A stretch of DNA of 5,968 bases from Patescibacteria group bacterium (GTDB lineage Bacteria > Patescibacteriota > Patescibacteriia > UBA9934). Below, one piece after another: positions 4,607 to 5,968 of this stretch. The DNA is taken from NCBI GenBank assembly GCA_018896835.1, contig JAHILS010000018.1, forward strand, positions 1 through 5,968, written 5' to 3'. Numbering within the stretch: the stretch's first letter is position 1; each line of letters begins with the position of its first letter. A program made the translations under genes and the position numbers. Below the pieces are notes generated by a model, which worked only from the letters and a program-made list of their open reading frames with translations, was not told the DNA's origin and made no database searches.

Positions 4607-5473
4607 TTAAATAGTTTGACACTTAGGACAAAGGTGTGTCCCTCGGCCAGCTAGTTTAATTTTCATGATTTTCTGATCTTTACATCGCACACACTCTTCT
4701 CCTTCTCGACCATAAACCTTTAAAATATTACTATAATTTCCCTTCTGGCCACGGGCGTCAGTATAGTCTTTAAATGTCGTGCCACGATATTTTATAGCAT
4801 TGGCAATAATTTTTTCGATCGAAGTATGCAATTTTGCAATGTCTTTCTTTGTTAATGAGTTGCCAGAATTGCCGGGATGGATTTTGCAAGCAAAACATAC
4901 TTCATCCGCGTAGATATTTCCCAAGCCCGAAATTAGTTTTTGATTTAAAAGTAAACTCTTGATATTGCTCTTACGGTTGGCGAAAACTTTTGTCAGTTCC
5001 TCGACGCTGAAGTTTTTCTGCAAAGGCTCAATTCCGTAACTGTCGATGATCTTATTGAGCTCATCTCGATCAACGGTCTTCATGTAACCAAATTGTCTTT
5101 GATCGTTAAAGTAAAGCGCAGAGCCGTCTTGAAAGTGAAATGTGGTGTGCGAGTATTTGTTAGGCAATTGATCATCAATAGGCGGATAATTGTGTCCGCC
5201 AGCTATGATCCTCTTATTATCCTGAAAGATAAGCTGGCCAGTCATTTTGAGATGAATGAGCAGAAACTTCTGACTTGAGAGCCTTAAATATAGCAACTTC
5301 CCTATTCGATTGATCGATACTATTTTTGTATCAATTAAATCTTTTTTAAAATTACTTAACTTAACATTTTTTATCAATTTCGGTTTATTGATCTTCAAAG
5401 AGACTATCTTCTTGTTAATAATAGTCTTTTCCAAATCAAGTCTAATTGTTTCCACCTCAGGCAATTCCGGCAT
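4607..5473 (-). CDS. mutM: Formamidopyrimidine-DNA glycosylase (Fpg/MutM)
   Basis: A 288-residue bifunctional glycosylase/AP lyase of base excision repair, removing 8-oxoguanine and formamidopyrimidines opposite C. The N-terminus PELPEVETI supplies the catalytic proline P2 and E3, and K59 in RIGKLLYL is the conserved lysine. HLKMTGQL (74-81) follows. An insertion at about 85-108 (IIAGGHNYPPIDDQLPNKY) enlarges the N-terminal domain. The helix-two-turn-helix carries SGLGNIYADEVCF (182-194) with N186. The C-terminal zinc finger is C261-x2-C264...C282-x2-C285, with R277 in KLAGRGTH at its tip. All key residues are intact. The ATG follows the pyrimidine-dimer glycosylase stop by 2 nt (TAA-TT-ATG) without a Shine-Dalgarno sequence, so the pair forms one operon with probable translational coupling. 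A decayed copy of its 3' end lies at 3970-4046. Confidence 0.96.
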   Translation of the reverse strand: MPELPEVETIRLDLEKTIINKKIVSLKINKPKLIKNVKLSNFKKDLIDTKIVSINRIGKLLYLRLSSQKFLLIHLKMTGQLIFQDNKRIIAGGHNYPPIDDQLPNKYSHTTFHFQDGSALYFNDQRQFGYMKTVDRDELNKIIDSYGIEPLQKNFSVEELTKVFANRKSNIKSLLLNQKLISGLGNIYADEVCFACKIHPGNSGNSLTKKDIAKLHTSIEKIIANAIKYRGTTFKDYTDARGQKGNYSNILKVYGREGEECVRCKDQKIMKIKLAGRGTHLCPKCQTI

Positions 5474-5475
5474 AA

Positions 5476-5820
5476 TTATTTATCGTGCAACAAGCATTCG
5501 CAGGGCTTGTTTCTTAAAATCTGTTTTTGCTCTTTGGCAGAATTAATAAATTCTCTTTGACTACCAGAGCCGACAGCGCCCCGTTTATCAAGTGGCGAAT
5601 GATGTTGATAACCTCGGTGGGTAAATTCTTTGACTAAAGATTCGTGTCGTATATACAATGCTTTTTGTTTACCAACCCAACGCAAAGTCTCAGGATGGCG
5701 AGAATATCCTCCTTTTGCTTTATGTTTTGTCAAAATATTCCAAAGCCCATGCAACTCGCGGTGTTCAGCAAGCAAATGTTTTCGACATAAATGTTTTGGA
5801 TGAATATCCCAAACGCGCAT
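5476..5820 (-). CDS. Pyrimidine-dimer DNA glycosylase, T4 endonuclease V-like
   Basis: A 114-residue member of the T4 DenV-like family (Pyr_excise), which recognises cyclobutane pyrimidine dimers, cuts the glycosidic bond and nicks the backbone by its AP lyase activity. HLLAEHRELHGLW (15-27) matches HLMAEYREL of T4 endonuclease V; R21-E22 align with T4 R22-E23, E23 being the catalytic acid. HPETLRWVGKQKALYIRHE and FTHRGYQHHSPLDKR are blocks typical of the bacterial branch. In T4 the nucleophile is the amino group of Thr2 after Met removal. Here residue 2 is Arg (MRVWDIHP), from which Met is not normally removed, so the attacking amine may be that of Met1. The start at 5820 places the catalytic block as in homologues. 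Its neighbour mutM, 2 nt downstream, is a second glycosylase, giving a UV plus oxidative damage repair operon. Confidence 0.85.
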   Translation of the reverse strand: MRVWDIHPKHLCRKHLLAEHRELHGLWNILTKHKAKGGYSRHPETLRWVGKQKALYIRHESLVKEFTHRGYQHHSPLDKRGAVGSGSQREFINSAKEQKQILRNKPCECLLHDK

Positions 5821-5831
5821 ATTATTTAATT

Positions 5832-5860
5832 AGCCTACCAAAAAAACATACTATTTACAA
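5832..5860 (-). promoter_or_regulatory. Candidate promoter of the repair operon
   Basis: Minus-strand TTGTAA (5855-5860) and TAGGCT (5832-5837) are spaced 17 bp; the -10 keeps only the key T, A and final T but is preceded by TGG as in an extended -10. It fits the narrow gap between the upstream terminator and the ATG at 5820 and would give a leader of about 5 nt. Confidence 0.3.
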
Positions 5861-5864
5861 AACA

Positions 5865-5894
5865 AAAACAGAACGAAGTTATCCGTTCTGTTTT
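5865..5894 (-). terminator. Intrinsic terminator of a gene right of the window
   Basis: AAAACAGAACG (5865-5875) pairs perfectly with CGTTCTGTTTT (5884-5894), an 11-bp stem with an 8-nt loop. On the minus strand it runs into TTTTTGTTTTG. It separates the repair operon from whatever lies upstream on the minus strand. Between it and the adapter (5895-5955) I see no complete gene. One minus frame reads SVIWSDGIN then TGA (5924-5926) and could be the last residues of that gene, but 10 codons prove nothing. Confidence 0.7.
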
Positions 5895-5955
5895 CATAGT
5901 TCAAATAATTACCCAACCATCAATCAATTTATGCCGTCAGACCAAATCACGCTTT

Positions 5956-5968
5956 AGATCGGAAGAGC
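5956..5968 (+). other. Illumina adapter remnant (not genomic)
   Basis: The last 13 bases are AGATCGGAAGAGC, exactly the stem common to Illumina TruSeq adapters, and they run to the very end of the sequence. This is untrimmed adapter carried into the assembly, so the genomic sequence ends at or before 5955. Confidence 0.96.

Noticed and set aside
5658..5957. Plus-strand open frame of 99 aa at the right end
   Set aside because: It is antisense to the dimer glycosylase, crosses the terminator hairpin, and its end falls in adapter sequence.

Overview
AT-rich window in which every supported gene lies on the minus strand. Compact genes, a DKNYY-repeat surface protein, a formamidopyrimidine-DNA glycosylase with a long loop insertion, very short 5' leaders and almost no Shine-Dalgarno sequences suggest an uncultured bacterium, perhaps of the Patescibacteria/CPR type. 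That placement is inference from gene style; there is no marker gene here. The standard code is in use: TGA is a normal stop for two genes. The last 13 bases (5956-5968) are the Illumina adapter stem, so the window is the end of a metagenomic contig and its final bases are not genomic.

In minus-strand reading order (right to left): a terminator of an unseen upstream gene (5865-5894); a two-gene DNA-repair operon of a T4 endonuclease V-like pyrimidine-dimer glycosylase (5476-5820) and mutM/fpg (4607-5473), 2 nt apart; a repeat unit carrying GGGGTCAGGTC (4572-4596); a 21-residue lysine-rich ORF (4407-4472) whose stop codon sits in a perfect palindromic terminator; a MazG-like nucleotide pyrophosphohydrolase (4052-4372); a frameshifted relic of the 3' end of a second mutM-like gene (3970-4046); a MarR-family regulator (3466-3903) with a clear promoter and an overlapping 18-bp dyad operator; a membrane-anchored DKNYY protein (1878-3428) overlapping arsM (1165-1881) by ATGA; a repeat island (1014-1148) with a direct repeat, an inverted copy of the GGGGTCAGGTC unit and a GC-rich hairpin; a class I methyltransferase of unknown substrate (348-995); an orphan 74-residue protein (56-280); and, at the left edge, a hairpin plus T-run oriented as a terminator for a plus-strand gene outside the window.

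The central module looks like a locally regulated arsenic-methylation unit: MarR regulator, envelope protein, ArsM. It is bracketed about 3.5 kb apart by two inverted copies of one short repeat. Together with the mutM-tail relic inside the bracket, this suggests an accessory insertion or recombination site next to a conserved repair operon. The linkage of a MarR-type rather than ArsR-type regulator, and of a DKNYY protein translationally coupled to ArsM, is the most distinctive combination in the window. Several candidate promoters place their -10 box only 8-12 nt from the ATG, which points to leaderless or near-leaderless mRNAs.
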